DNA from: Treponema sp.
GTDB lineage: Bacteria > Spirochaetota > Spirochaetia > Treponematales > Breznakiellaceae
Length of the DNA: 39,086 bases
Direction of reading: 5' to 3'
Assembly (NCBI GenBank): GCA_031278095.1
Contig: JAITLC010000068.1
Span: forward strand, 1-39,086
Under the pieces are notes generated by a model. That model was not told where the DNA came from. It was given only the letters and a program-made list of their open reading frames with translations, and did not search any database. Positions 6,979 to 15,921 of the stretch are shown here, piece after piece. The translations under genes and the position numbers were made by a program. Numbering within the stretch: position 1 is the stretch's first letter; each line of letters begins with the position of its first letter.

Positions 6979-9135
6979 ATGCCCTTTGGAAATTACAACA
7001 TTGAGACCGGAAAAGCGCTGCCCATGGGAGCCGAACCGGACAGCGAAGGGGTGAACTTCTCACTCTTTTCCCGTCATGCGTTTTCAGTATCTCTGGTGCT
7101 TTTTGAACACGGGGGGGCGGACAGCCCCCGGGTGGAACTTAAACTGGATCGGCGGAAGAACAAGACCGGCGATATATGGCATTGCTTTGTACCGGGACTC
7201 AAAGAAGGGGCATTATACCTCTACCTTGTGGACGGCCCCTATCAGCCTGAAAAGGGCTTGCGTTTTAATTGTCATAAGAGCCTTCTTGACCCCTATGCCA
7301 AGGCGTTGACGGATCTGGACGGCTGGGATCTGAGTTCCTGCCTCTCCTACAACCGGGAAGATTCGGCAGGGGATCTCTCCTTTTCCTATGAAGACGATCT
7401 CCATACCATGCCCCGCTGCATCGTGGTGGATGACAGCTTTGACTGGCAGGGGGATCTTCCCCTCAACTATCCGTTGCGCTTCAGCGTGCTTTACGAAACC
7501 CATGTACGCGGTCTTACCAAAAATGAAAATTCCGGTGTGGAGTATCCGGGAACCTTCAGGGGGGTGATCGAGAAGATTCCCTTCTTCAAGGAATTGGGAG
7601 TAACGAGTCTGGAATTCCTTCCCGTTCAGGAATTCAACGAGAAGGAAGGTATGCGCCGCAATCCCCGGACAGGACAGTTTCTTTCCAATTATTGGGGCTA
7701 CTCCACGGTGGCCTTCTTTGCCCCCAAGGGTTCCTACGCGGCGGAAAAAGGTCCCGGCGGACAGGTGAGGGAGTTCAAGGAGATGGTCAGGGAACTCCAC
7801 AAGGCGGGCCTTGAGGTGATTCTGGACATTGTTTTCAACCATACTGCCGAAGGAAACGAATGGGGACCTACCTTTTCTTTCCGGGGCCTGGATAACAGCA
7901 TTTACTATGTACTCAACAAAAATAAACGGTACTACCAGAACTATTCAGGCTGCGGGAATACCGTAAACTGCAATCATCCGGTGGTACGAAGCTTTATCAT
8001 GGACTGCCTCCACTACTGGGTAGTGGAAATGCATGTTGATGGTTTCCGTTTCGATCTGGCCTCGATTCTGGGAAGGGATCAACAGGGAAACATCATGGAG
8101 AATCCTCCCATGCTGGAGAAGATTGCCGAAGACCCGGTATTGAGTTCCACCAAGATCATCGCGGAAGCCTGGGACGCGGGCGGAGCATACCAGGTGGGCT
8201 GGTTCCCCGGCGGCCGCTGGGCGGAATGGAACGACCGTTTCCGGGATGATATACGCCGTTACTGGCGGGGCGATCCCCAACTGACCCGTAGTCTTGCTAC
8301 CCGGCTTTCCGGTTCCAGCGACCTCTACCTTCGGGACGGCCGCAAACCTTTCCATTCGATCAACTTCATCACCAGCCACGACGGTTTTACCCTGAAGGAT
8401 CTGGTTTCCTACAACCATAAGCATAACGAAAACAACGGCGAGGATAACCGGGACGGAGGGGACAACAACAACAGTTACAACTACGGTTTTGAAGGCCCCA
8501 CAAGAGACCCGGTACTGGAAACGATCCGGCAGCGGCAGCTTAAAAACTTCTTTGCAACCATGATGATTTCCCTGGGTACTCCGATGATCCTCGGGGGCGA
8601 TGAGATGGCCCGTACCCAGCAGGGGAACAACAATGCGTACTGTCAGGATAACGAGATCTCCTGGTACGATTGGTCTCTTCTGGAAGAGAACCAGAGACTC
8701 TTCCGTTTTGTCAAAGAGATGATCGCCTTCCGGTTGAGGCATTCCGGTTTCATGCGGCCCGAATTCTATACAGGCCATGATGGAAACTACAACGCAATTC
8801 CCGACATATCCTGGTATGACGAAAAAGGGAACAGCCCCGACTGGGACAAGCTGGGCTACTGTATCGCCATGCGGATAGACGGCAGCAAGGCGGAGATAAG
8901 CGCCGACAGGGATGATAACGACTTTTTTATCATGTTCAACGCGGGACTCGATCCCGCGGTTTTCAAGGTAAGCGAACCTGAACGGGGCAGAATCTGGGTC
9001 AGGGCCATTGATACCAGCTTTGCCTCTCCCGAAGACATTCTTCCGCTGGGAGAGGAAGAGAATCTTCCCCAGCAGACCCGTTATGTCGTAAAGGCCCGCA
9101 GTATGGCAGTATTACTGTCAAAGGAAACAGGTTGA
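6979..9135 (+). CDS. glgX: Glycogen debranching enzyme, GlgX/isoamylase type (GH13)
   Basis: The 718-residue enzyme hydrolyses alpha-1,6 branch points in glycogen or limit dextrin. I chose ATG 6979, since the protein then opens MPFGNYNIETGKALPMGA and runs into the N-terminal beta domain (VNFSLFSRHA, CBM48-like). Earlier in-frame starts lie inside aat. The GH13 regions are all present: DIVFNH (283-288), GFRFDLA with nucleophile D359, IIAEAW with acid/base E396, and SHDG with H467-D468. HNENNGEDNRDG after region IV is typical of the GlgX/TreX group. There is no signal peptide, so it acts in the cytoplasm. A run of seven G at about 7111-7117 is intact. No other glycogen gene is nearby; a nucleotidase follows 7 bases after the stop. 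Confidence 0.93.
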   Translation: MPFGNYNIETGKALPMGAEPDSEGVNFSLFSRHAFSVSLVLFEHGGADSPRVELKLDRRKNKTGDIWHCFVPGLKEGALYLYLVDGPYQPEKGLRFNCHKSLLDPYAKALTDLDGWDLSSCLSYNREDSAGDLSFSYEDDLHTMPRCIVVDDSFDWQGDLPLNYPLRFSVLYETHVRGLTKNENSGVEYPGTFRGVIEKIPFFKELGVTSLEFLPVQEFNEKEGMRRNPRTGQFLSNYWGYSTVAFFAPKGSYAAEKGPGGQVREFKEMVRELHKAGLEVILDIVFNHTAEGNEWGPTFSFRGLDNSIYYVLNKNKRYYQNYSGCGNTVNCNHPVVRSFIMDCLHYWVVEMHVDGFRFDLASILGRDQQGNIMENPPMLEKIAEDPVLSSTKIIAEAWDAGGAYQVGWFPGGRWAEWNDRFRDDIRRYWRGDPQLTRSLATRLSGSSDLYLRDGRKPFHSINFITSHDGFTLKDLVSYNHKHNENNGEDNRDGGDNNNSYNYGFEGPTRDPVLETIRQRQLKNFFATMMISLGTPMILGGDEMARTQQGNNNAYCQDNEISWYDWSLLEENQRLFRFVKEMIAFRLRHSGFMRPEFYTGHDGNYNAIPDISWYDEKGNSPDWDKLGYCIAMRIDGSKAEISADRDDNDFFIMFNAGLDPAVFKVSEPERGRIWVRAIDTSFASPEDILPLGEEENLPQQTRYVVKARSMAVLLSKETG

Positions 9136-9142
9136 TCTATTG

Positions 9143-9748
9143 ATGGATGAATCAAGTTTTATTTTCGGCGTGGATCTGGACGGTGTTGTCGGCGACTTTT
9201 ACGGCGCCATGCGCAGAATTGCTGCGGAATGGCTCAATAAACCGCTGGAATCCCTCACCGAAGAGGTAAGCTTCGGTCTTGACGAATGGAGCATTGACGA
9301 ATTCGGCGGCTACGAGCGGCTGCACCGTTTCGCCGTTACCCAGCGGAATCTTTTCCGGGACATGCGGCCCATAGAACATGCCCCGGCAATGCTTCGCAAA
9401 CTTTCCGGCAAAGGAGTACGGATCCGTATCATCACCCACCGGCTCTTTATCAAACATTCTCACCGGGAATCGATCAACCAGACGGTGGACTGGCTGGATA
9501 ACTACGACATCCCCTACTGGGATCTCTGTTTTATGAATGACAAAGGCGCCGTGGGCGCGCATGTGTATATCGACGATTCCCCGGAAAACGTCCGGCGGCT
9601 CCGGGATCAGGGCTGCAGAACAATAGTTTTTACCAATTCTACCAACCGCAGCCTCCCCGGCCCCAGGGCCGGCTCCTGGCTTGAAGTAGAGAAACTCGTC
9701 ATGGAAGCCAGGGAAGAATGGCAGACCGGAACCCTGGGGCTGTTTTAA
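9143..9748 (+). CDS. 5'(3')-deoxyribonucleotidase-like HAD phosphatase (NT5C family)
   Basis: The 201-residue protein belongs to the HAD superfamily and resembles the NT5C group that dephosphorylates deoxyribonucleotides. Motif I is FGVDLDGVVGDF, with the nucleophile and acid Asp pair DxD. Motif II is IRIITHR. Motif IV is HVYIDDSPENV, preceded by a conserved Lys (NDKGAVGAH). The chosen start is ATG 9143; an in-frame TTG lies just before it at 9140. It follows glgX closely and is likely co-transcribed. A wider HAD phosphatase role cannot be excluded, because NT5C relatives are also annotated as generic 5' nucleotidases. Confidence 0.8.
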   Translation: MDESSFIFGVDLDGVVGDFYGAMRRIAAEWLNKPLESLTEEVSFGLDEWSIDEFGGYERLHRFAVTQRNLFRDMRPIEHAPAMLRKLSGKGVRIRIITHRLFIKHSHRESINQTVDWLDNYDIPYWDLCFMNDKGAVGAHVYIDDSPENVRRLRDQGCRTIVFTNSTNRSLPGPRAGSWLEVEKLVMEAREEWQTGTLGLF

Positions 9749-9783
9749 GCAAAAGGCTGCCGCCGGCGCCGCAATACCATCGC

Positions 9784-9812
9784 TTGCCAAACGGCGGAAA
9801 AGGATCTATATT
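9784..9812 (+). promoter_or_regulatory. Sigma70-type promoter for the lipoprotein gene
   Basis: TTGCCA (9784-9789), a 17-base spacer, then TATATT (9807-9812). The predicted start near 9819 places the palindrome at 9827 in the 5' leader. Confidence 0.6.
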
Positions 9813-9826
9813 TATTAGACATGAAT

Positions 9827-9853
9827 TGTCCTAAAAACTTCAGCCTTGGGACA
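9827..9853 (+). repeat. 5' leader palindrome
   Basis: TGTCCTAA (9827-9834) pairs with TTGGGACA (9846-9853) around AAACTTCAGCC. The one non-Watson-Crick position is G-U compatible. It lies between the promoter at 9784 and the ribosome binding site AGAAGGAA. Confidence 0.6.
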
Positions 9854-9884
9854 GTTTAATATAGTAATCTTTAGAAGGAATCTT

Positions 9885-11544
9885 ATGAAACAGGGTATTT
9901 TGAAGCCGGGACGCGCGGCTCTTGTGATTGCGGTGTTTATGGTCGGCCTTTTAGTAGGCTGCATAGACCTCCTGGGGGGGATGATCCGCCTCCGGAGAAA
10001 AAAAGAATACAGCCCCTGTAGATAAAAGCGCTCTATGGGCCTCTATAAGCGCCGCAGAGGCCGCTTTGGCGGGGGTAGAGATCAGCGCGAACGGAACAGA
10101 TATAGCAACAGATAAAAAATGGGTAACACAAACAGTTAAAGACACCTTCAGTGCAGTCATAACACAGACAAAAACAGTAGAAAGTAATGCGGGGGCAACT
10201 CAGGCGGAAGTGAACGCCGTCAAAACCGCTCTCGATGCGGCGGCAACAGCATTCACCGCGGCCCGGCAGGATGGAACATCGGTACGGGCAACGCTGACCA
10301 ATGCGGTAACGGCAGCCAATAGCGCCCTTGCGGGGATAACGGTAAAACCCGATGCAACCCTTCCGTCCGATGTTCCAAACGGTCAGACATATATCCTGGA
10401 GACAGACAGGAATACATATACGGTGGCTGTAGCCGCGGCCCAGGCGGTACTGGACGATACAACACCGGCTACAGTGGAACAGATAAGTAATGCCCTGACA
10501 ACTTTGGCAACGGCGACGACCGCATTCAAGGCGGCCTTCAAGACCGGAACAAAGGCTGTTTCTCCGAATGTCCTTATGGTAACTCCAATCTACGAAGGCT
10601 TTGAGGTAACGCTTAACCCTGCGCTGCTTGGCGGCGCTCCCAGCAGAGTCATGCTCCTGTGTGACGGCGTCCCCGTTATGTCTCTTGGAAAAGAATTTGA
10701 TGAATTAAGCGCCAACACAAGGATCATGCTCCAGGGGCCTAAATTCAACAGCGGTTCCCATAGCTTCTATCTGCAATCCGGTAGTACCAAGACTGACCCG
10801 GTTACTGCCACTGCCGTATCTACGGCCGGTGAATACTACTTTACCAATATCAATGCCCTGACCATGGGCTTCGATGGGACTACCTGGACTGTTTCCAGAA
10901 ATGCACAGCCTGTCAAGAATGAAACCTTGCTGCCGGATGCAAACATATCCGGCAGACAATTTAAGTGGTCCGATTACAACTGGGACTCGGGCGGCGGCTA
11001 TACTGAGGTAGGCTGGAAGTCTGGCTCTACAGACATTCCACTGACATGGGTGGCGGACCAGGAATTACTGAGCCCGTTCCGTACCGGGGAAGTAAGTTTT
11101 AGCTACAATGCCACGTACACCCTTACTGATGGAACCGTGTACTGTGTCTATGCGGGCAATACGGAACATCGGAGTTTTGATCCGGTACCGACTGTTACCT
11201 TTAGCGGCACTGTCTCTCTAACTATTAACGGAGAGACTTACAATGGGGCCAAACCCTACTCGGCATATATAGCTATTTTTTACGATGCGAGCTACGACAA
11301 TAACCATTATATTGGCAGTTATCAAACTTATAATCCGGGTAATGGTGAATGGACAATAAAACTTCCACGCTCGAAGTCCAACGTAGAGGCTGGTAAAACG
11401 GTACATTTCGGTGTGTACGTGAACGGCAGTTCGGGCCAACGGTATTATCCCATCAACCCCGGCAAGTCCCAGCTCATCGCGTCCGGAATCTACTCGTATT
11501 CCTCTATAAATTTGGGAAGCGGTACCAGTATCAGCTATCCCTAA
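9885..11544 (+). pseudogene. Surface lipoprotein gene with two homopolymer frameshifts
   Basis: ATG 9885 follows AGAAGGAA and opens a lipoprotein signal peptide (MKQGILKPG, hydrophobic stretch, lipobox LLVGC with Cys about residue 26). That frame ends at TAA 10023. The main body resumes in another frame and runs to TAA 11542-11544. One extra G in the G7 run (9974-9980) plus one extra A in the A7 run (9998-10004) would join them through a plausible linker, DDPPPEK. The body begins with two similar helical repeats (AEVNAVKTALDAAATAFTAA and VEQISNALTTLATATTAF), like FIVAR modules. A long strand-rich, Tyr/Ser/Gly-rich C-terminal part follows that may be a surface adhesion or binding domain. As written the lipoprotein cannot be made; it could be a decayed gene, a phase-off state or a sequence error. 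Confidence 0.72.
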
Positions 11545-11555
11545 GAAACGGAAAA

Positions 11556-11598
11556 GCGGCGGCGGTCATCACGGCAAACCCAAAGGGCCGCCGCCTTT
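11556..11598 (+). terminator. Intrinsic-type terminator after the lipoprotein gene
   Basis: GGCGGCGG (11558-11565) pairs with CCGCCGCC (11588-11595), followed by TTTCC. The loop is 22 bases long. The U-tract is short. Confidence 0.6.
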
Positions 11599-11660
11599 CC
11601 TCCGGAGGGCCGGTATCCGGACATCATTGAAATAACGGGTATGAAGAATTTAAGAAATGA

Positions 11661-11743
11661 ACCGCAAAGGCGCCGAAGGCGAAAAAGGATGCATGAAGCG
11701 CTATTTTTCTTTCTTTCTTTCTTCGACTTTTTCGCCTTTGCCG
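11661..11743. repeat. Inverted repeat enclosing a TTTC microsatellite
   Basis: GGCGAAAAAG (about 11677-11686) and CTTTTTCGCC (about 11727-11736) are inverted. The loop contains about four TTTC units (11705-11723). The rest of the gap 11599-11790 shows no gene. It may terminate the convergent transcripts. Confidence 0.4.
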
Positions 11744-11790
11744 TGAATTCTTAATTTCCAATTTCAATCGTGTCGGGGGCCGTTTTAAGT

Positions 11791-12480
11791 TTACCAGGCC
11801 GCGAAGGGACGTACCTCGGTAATGTCCGCGAGAAAGCGGCCCGAGGCTTTCAGATAGCCTGAATCGGTAAAGTACCGGGGAAAGGCGGCAAGGCATATAA
11901 AGCCGCTCACGGTTTTGGGCCGGTTACGTTCCTGCCCGCGGAGAAACCCCCTCAGAGCCACCCGTGCCGCATCCCTGAGGGCCTCTTCCCTGAGGGCAAG
12001 CCAGCCTTCTTCGTTTTCAGGCCCGCCCAGGGGGCCCATGCCGTAGCCCTGAATGCTCCGCACCGTACCGCTCTTCCATGCGGCCCTCCGGCGCAACTGT
12101 ACTTCATTGAGGTAATAATCGGTTTCCAGGAGAAACTGATTGCCGAAAAGCCGGGTATCCGTGGGCCGCAGCGCCGGATCTCCCCAGGCTATGCTTCCCA
12201 GCTTTTCAAGTTCAATTTCTTCCGCAATGCCCCGCGCCCTTTCGCCGATTTCGTAACGGAAAGACCAGCCGTAAATCATGGCTCCGTAGTAGAGGGCCGA
12301 CTCTTCCAGGGCCCGGCGTCTCAAAGTGTCCGGCCTTAAGGGGATCTCTTCATCCATGTAAAGGGGGCTTGGGGGTTCCACATCTATCCGTACCTCTCCC
12401 CGCAGGACTTCCTGGGCTTGTACGTGTATCAGAATGGGAAGGCAAAAAATAAAGACGGCGATTGAGAGAAGACGGCCCAT
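11791..12480 (-). CDS. Exported protein of unknown function
   Basis: I do not recognise the family. The 229-residue protein has a clear Sec signal peptide (MGRLLSIAVFIFCLPILIHV, cleavage likely after VQA before QEV), so it is periplasmic or exported. The mature part is mixed alpha/beta, with RRRALEESALYYGAMIYGWSF (a Tyr-rich helix), LFGNQFLLETDYYLNEVQL and a long helix around WLALREEALRDAARVALRGF. There is no lipobox and no further membrane segment. The ATG at 12480 has no strong ribosome binding site but lies 21 bases after the rhomboid stop, so translation is probably coupled within the operon ankyrin protein, rhomboid, this gene. Confidence 0.7.
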   Translation of the reverse strand: MGRLLSIAVFIFCLPILIHVQAQEVLRGEVRIDVEPPSPLYMDEEIPLRPDTLRRRALEESALYYGAMIYGWSFRYEIGERARGIAEEIELEKLGSIAWGDPALRPTDTRLFGNQFLLETDYYLNEVQLRRRAAWKSGTVRSIQGYGMGPLGGPENEEGWLALREEALRDAARVALRGFLRGQERNRPKTVSGFICLAAFPRYFTDSGYLKASGRFLADITEVRPFAAW

Positions 12481-12501
12481 ACTATCAGTATCGGCATTGC
12501 G

Positions 12502-13116
12502 CTATCTGCCTGTAAGTTCCTTCCATGGATTTATCCTGTAGCGCAGGGCCAAATAGACCCAGGCCACGGCAAAACCTGCCAGATGGGTAAAGTGGGCCAC
12601 CTTGTTGTTGAGCCCTGCCACTGCGGAAATAATCTCCAGGGCGGTAAAGCCGAGAACCGCGACCGGAGTCCGCAGGGGAAGTATGCCCCAGATATAGATA
12701 TAGGAATCGGGATAGAAGACCGCATAGGCCAGCTGCACCGCATAAATAGCGCCGGAAGCACCCATGAGGGCGATATTGTAGGAACCGGTAAGTACGTAAA
12801 CGGCAAAGGAGAAAATTCCGGCCAGAACGCCTGAGATAAAATAGAAAAGGAGAAATTCAGATGTACCCATCCGCTGTTCCACCCTGGTACCGAATATGAA
12901 AAGGGCAAACATATTGAAGAAGATGTGGCTAATCCCTCCATGAACAAACATGTAAGTGATAAAAGTCCAAACCCGGCCCTGCAGCACCGCAGCGGGAATC
13001 ATGGCCATATATCCGGCTATGAGCCGCTGACCAAGGAGCCTTCCGGCGGCAAAGACAAGAATGTTGATGATGATAAGGATCAGAACAGCGTTACTATAAC
13101 GGTATCGGAGAGGCAC
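12502..13116 (-). CDS. Rhomboid family intramembrane serine protease
   Basis: The 204-residue membrane protein cleaves transmembrane substrates inside the bilayer. The catalytic dyad is visible: Ser121 in GASGA (helix 4) and His178 in HFTHLAG (helix 6). HIFFN (64-68) corresponds to the HxxxN oxyanion segment of helix 2. About six membrane helices fit the minimal bacterial rhomboid core. The start is GTG at 13116, with AAGG about 9 bases upstream. The gap to the ankyrin gene stop is 3 bases, so the two are translationally linked. The natural substrate is unknown; the two operon partners, both exported, are reasonable candidates for association but nothing in the sequence shows it. Confidence 0.9.
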   Translation of the reverse strand: MPLRYRYSNAVLILIIINILVFAAGRLLGQRLIAGYMAMIPAAVLQGRVWTFITYMFVHGGISHIFFNMFALFIFGTRVEQRMGTSEFLLFYFISGVLAGIFSFAVYVLTGSYNIALMGASGAIYAVQLAYAVFYPDSYIYIWGILPLRTPVAVLGFTALEIISAVAGLNNKVAHFTHLAGFAVAWVYLALRYRINPWKELTGR

Positions 13117-13119
13117 GAT

Positions 13120-13572
13120 TTACCTTTTTTTTCTGTCCATAAGGGCAAGCACCAGCTCCCGTTTGCTGTCATTAGCGGCAACCTGCATTGGTGTAAGGCC
13201 GGCCTTGTTCTTAATGGACTTGTCGGCGCCCTTTTCCAGAAGCAACTTGGCGGCATTTACATTGCCCACCATAACGGCGTCATGGAGGGGAGTATTCCCG
13301 TTTTTGGTACTTTCCGCATTGATATCCCAGCCATTTCGGATAAGGATACGAATCACCTCAAGGTTGCTTTGAAACATGGCGGCATGAAGGGCAGTTCTAC
13401 CCAGGGCATCCCGCATATCACGGTCTGTATCTTCGGTTATTATTTTCTTCAAGCCTTCGGCATCTCCCCGGAAGGAGGCGATGAGGATTGCCTGGAGATA
13501 ACCATCGCTCTGAGCAAAAACAAAATGACTCAAAAGAGAGAAAATCATACTAAAAAAGAAAAGCTTTCTCAT
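13120..13572 (-). CDS. Exported ankyrin-repeat protein
   Basis: The 150-residue protein starts with a signal peptide (MRKLFFFSMIFSLLSHFVFA, then QSDG) and then contains about three ankyrin repeats: DALGRTALHAAMFQSNLEVI, TKNGNTPLHDAVMVGNVNAA and NKAGLTPMQVAANDSKRELV. Ankyrin repeats bind proteins, so a periplasmic protein-interaction role is likely. It ends in a basic tail, DRKKR. It is the first of three tightly spaced reverse genes with rhomboid and an exported unknown, and lies 39 bases after the Hyi-like gene, so all four may share a transcript. No strong Shine-Dalgarno sequence precedes the ATG at 13572. Confidence 0.85.
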   Translation of the reverse strand: MRKLFFFSMIFSLLSHFVFAQSDGYLQAILIASFRGDAEGLKKIITEDTDRDMRDALGRTALHAAMFQSNLEVIRILIRNGWDINAESTKNGNTPLHDAVMVGNVNAAKLLLEKGADKSIKNKAGLTPMQVAANDSKRELVLALMDRKKR

Positions 13573-13611
13573 ACTATCAATCTACTTTATCGGTAGAAAA
13601 ACAACAATCCC

Positions 13612-14364
13612 TTAGGGGATCATGTCAATTATTTTTTTCAATCCGGCAACCGGATCTTCTGTGGAGAAGTACTCAAGTCCCACGCTTCCCCGGTATGCCA
13701 TACCTGCCAATTCCCTGAATATGAAGGCATAATCCAGTTCCCCCTGGTAGATCTCGTGCCGTCCGGGGTTTCCCGCACAGTGGATGTGGCCCACAAGACC
13801 GATATTGGCCTCAAGCCGCCTGAGAATATCCCCTTCGCTGATTTGCTGGTGGTAAGTATCGAAGAGAAGCCTGATATTGGGGCTGCCCGCTTCTTTTACC
13901 AGGGAAAAACCCTCATCGGACGACTCAAGCCAGGTGTTCCGGTGATCGATCTTGGTGTTGAGGGGTTCCAGAAGCAGGGTGATATCCGTTTTCTGTAACA
14001 GATCCGCCGCGGCCTTGAGCCCTTCAAGCACGGAATTGTACTGAAAATCCCGGCGGGCGCCGGTATCGTCTCCACCCTGGCTTATGAGAAGCCTCGTTCC
14101 GAATTTTTTGGCCATTTCGATACTCTCTTTAAGGCCCGCAAGCCAGGCTTCCCGGCGGCCGGGATCGGTAAGACCAACGTGCCGGGTACAGAAGGTATGG
14201 CAATCCAGGGAGAGAGCCTTTGTCTTTGCAGCCAGGACATCCATGTCTCCTTCCCACCAGTTCCAGAATTCGAATTTACCGTAACCCGCTTCTTTTAGCT
14301 TTTCCAGGGCTACTGTTCTGTCCAGCCCCCGGAAAATGGAATCTATGCAAACTGAAAAATCCAT
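13612..14364 (-). CDS. Hydroxypyruvate isomerase-like TIM-barrel protein
   Basis: The 250-residue protein belongs to the xylose isomerase-like TIM-barrel (AP endonuclease 2) superfamily. It resembles hydroxypyruvate isomerase in the segments LLLEPLN, LLFDTYHQQISEGDI, HIHCAGNPGRHE and VGLEYF, which hold the metal ligands Glu, Asp, His and Glu in the expected order. The chosen start is ATG 14364, because AAGGAG lies 6 bases before it. A longer reading frame upstream overlaps the promoter and looks non-coding. The likely reaction is aldose/ketose isomerisation of a small hydroxy acid or sugar; the true substrate is unknown. A short hairpin (ATCCC/GGGAT) lies across its stop codon, and the ankyrin gene follows. 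Confidence 0.78.
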   Translation of the reverse strand: MDFSVCIDSIFRGLDRTVALEKLKEAGYGKFEFWNWWEGDMDVLAAKTKALSLDCHTFCTRHVGLTDPGRREAWLAGLKESIEMAKKFGTRLLISQGGDDTGARRDFQYNSVLEGLKAAADLLQKTDITLLLEPLNTKIDHRNTWLESSDEGFSLVKEAGSPNIRLLFDTYHQQISEGDILRRLEANIGLVGHIHCAGNPGRHEIYQGELDYAFIFRELAGMAYRGSVGLEYFSTEDPVAGLKKIIDMIP

Positions 14365-14441
14365 TTTATGCTCCTTGATATAGAATAAGTCCTGTCGTAC
14401 ACCGTGCCTGGCCCGAACGGCAAAGACAAAATACACCACCG

Positions 14442-14450
14442 ATTATACCA
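14442..14450 (-). promoter_or_regulatory. Extended -10 promoter of the Hyi-like gene
   Basis: On the reverse strand TGG-TATAAT (box at 14442-14447) lies about 80 bases before the start codon. The -35 match is poor, so this is an extended -10 type. Confidence 0.5.
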
Positions 14451-14488
14451 TTATTCTTAAAAGAGCGGTATACGAGGCATGAGCGGAC

Positions 14489-14905
14489 TTGTTGCCCGGC
14501 GGGTTAAGTTCATATCCGAAACCGGCATATTTAGAAGGCCGCCGTGTACTTGCGGTAGACGCGTCGGATGTGGTTGAAAAGGGGCGGAGCGGCGAAACCT
14601 ACCGCCTGCATTATGCGATAGAGCTTCATACCATGACCAGCGACACGTTCAAAAATTACCAAAGAGGAGACCGGGGGAACCCTGAAAAATTTCAGAGGGG
14701 GTGATTTGGTCGTTGCGGACCGGGCATACGGGACTTTGAACGGCATGAAACACTGCCTGAACCGCGGTACGCGCCTGCGTACGGACTGTTTTGCCGTTTA
14801 CGATGAAAACGGAAATAAGGTTGATAGTGCCGGCGGGTTCGAGGATCTGAAACGGGGGGAAAGTTCCGAAGCCGCGGTTTTTGCCGTACTCCCTTATACT
14901 CCGAT
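14489..14905 (+). pseudogene. IS4-type transposase remnant
   Basis: Two reading frames together give an internal piece of a DDE transposase. The first part (14489 to about 14655) has RRVLAVDASDV, with the first catalytic Asp, and GRSGETYRLHYAIELHTMTS. The second, after a one-base shift at the AAAAA run near 14652, reads TKEETGGTLKNFRGGDLVV, then ADRAYGTL with the second Asp, and RLRTDCFAVYDENG. A short stretch seems missing between CLNRG and RLRTDC. Both ends of the transposase are absent and no terminal repeats were seen. The 3' side runs into the dus stop region at 14906. It is a decayed fragment and cannot encode an active enzyme. Confidence 0.8.
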
Positions 14906-15919
14906 TCAGACTGCCAGACCCGCCTCCTTAAAAATTTCCCGGTAGCGGGCAACGCTGTCCCCGTGAACCAGGCGATCCCGCAGAGCCGCTCCCCGGGGAA
15001 AGCCTTTTGTGTAGGCGCAGAAATGCTTCCGCATCTCAAGGCAGGCATGTTTCTCTCCCGTATCTCCGGCAAGGAGTTCCAGTTGGCGGAGTCCTGTCCG
15101 AATCCGTTCCTCCATGGAAGGCGGCGTAAAGGAACCTGTCGTGAGGTAGGATTTTGAGGTCTTAAATATGAAGGGATTACCCATAAGCCCCCTTGCAAAC
15201 ATCACTGCGGCGCAGCCTGTTGAAGAGAGCATGTTTTCCGCATCCCGGGGTGTATAGAGATCCCCGGAACCGGTGACAGGCACCGGAATTTGGGAGGCCA
15301 GTTCCCCTATGGCATCCCAGTCCGCCCTGCCGCCGTATAGCTGGGCCCTTGTCCTGCCGTGGAGGCTCACCATAACCGCTCCGGCTGTCATGGCCGCACG
15401 GGCGCATTCCATGTAGTTAATGGAATGAGAATCCCATCCGAGCCTCAACTTGACGCTCACCGGGATTTTCCCCAAATACGCCCCTGCGGCCTTCACCACT
15501 GCTTCCACGATTTGCCTCAGCCTTTCGGGATCCTTCATCAGGGCGGCGCCCGCGCCGAGTTTATTTATCTTGGGTACCGGGCAGCCCGCATTGATGTCTA
15601 TTGCGGAAGGCCCCCAGGGGCCCAGAAGGGCAGCCGCCATTCCCATACGTTCAGGATCGGAGCCGAAAAGCTGGATTGCATAGTGCCTTTCCCCTTCGGC
15701 CTTGCGGAGCAGCCGGTCTACAACACTTCCGTCTCCCGGTTTTGCATCGCTGCGGATCACCGATTCGGCAGATACCAACTCTGTAAAGGAGAAATTGGCT
15801 CCTTGTTCCGCGCAGATCGCCCTAAAGGCTCTGTCCGTATACCCGGCTACCGGGGCGAGAAAGAGGTTTCCGTCCAGGGAAAGGCTGCCGATGGCAAGCG
15901 GACGATAGAGGTTCTTCAA
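14906..15919 (-). CDS. tRNA-dihydrouridine synthase (DusB-like)
   Basis: The 337-residue flavoenzyme reduces uridine to dihydrouridine in tRNA D-loops using FMN and NADPH. The barrel carries LAPVAGYTDRAFR (FMN site), IDINAGCPVPKI with catalytic Cys113, VSVKLRLGW with Lys157, LHGRTRAQ, VTGSGD and FARGLMGNP. The C-terminal helical RNA-binding domain follows (MEERIRTGLRQLELLAG, then RKHFCAYTKGFP). Its length is normal for DusA/B/C proteins. The start is TTG 15919, 2 bases after the tatD stop, so the two genes are co-transcribed. Subtype assignment is approximate. The downstream side abuts the IS4 remnant, but the protein appears complete. Confidence 0.92.
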   Translation of the reverse strand: MKNLYRPLAIGSLSLDGNLFLAPVAGYTDRAFRAICAEQGANFSFTELVSAESVIRSDAKPGDGSVVDRLLRKAEGERHYAIQLFGSDPERMGMAAALLGPWGPSAIDINAGCPVPKINKLGAGAALMKDPERLRQIVEAVVKAAGAYLGKIPVSVKLRLGWDSHSINYMECARAAMTAGAVMVSLHGRTRAQLYGGRADWDAIGELASQIPVPVTGSGDLYTPRDAENMLSSTGCAAVMFARGLMGNPFIFKTSKSYLTTGSFTPPSMEERIRTGLRQLELLAGDTGEKHACLEMRKHFCAYTKGFPRGAALRDRLVHGDSVARYREIFKEAGLAV

Positions 15920-15921
15920 TA

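Noticed and set aside
7111..7117. G7 run in glgX as a phase-variation tract
   Set aside because: The frame is intact, the protein is a cytoplasmic enzyme, and seven G is not clearly unusual in this GC-rich DNA.
14365..14439. Longer N-terminus for the Hyi-like protein
   Set aside because: The AAGGAG site directly before ATG 14364 and the TATAAT box at 14442-14447 exclude the upstream start.
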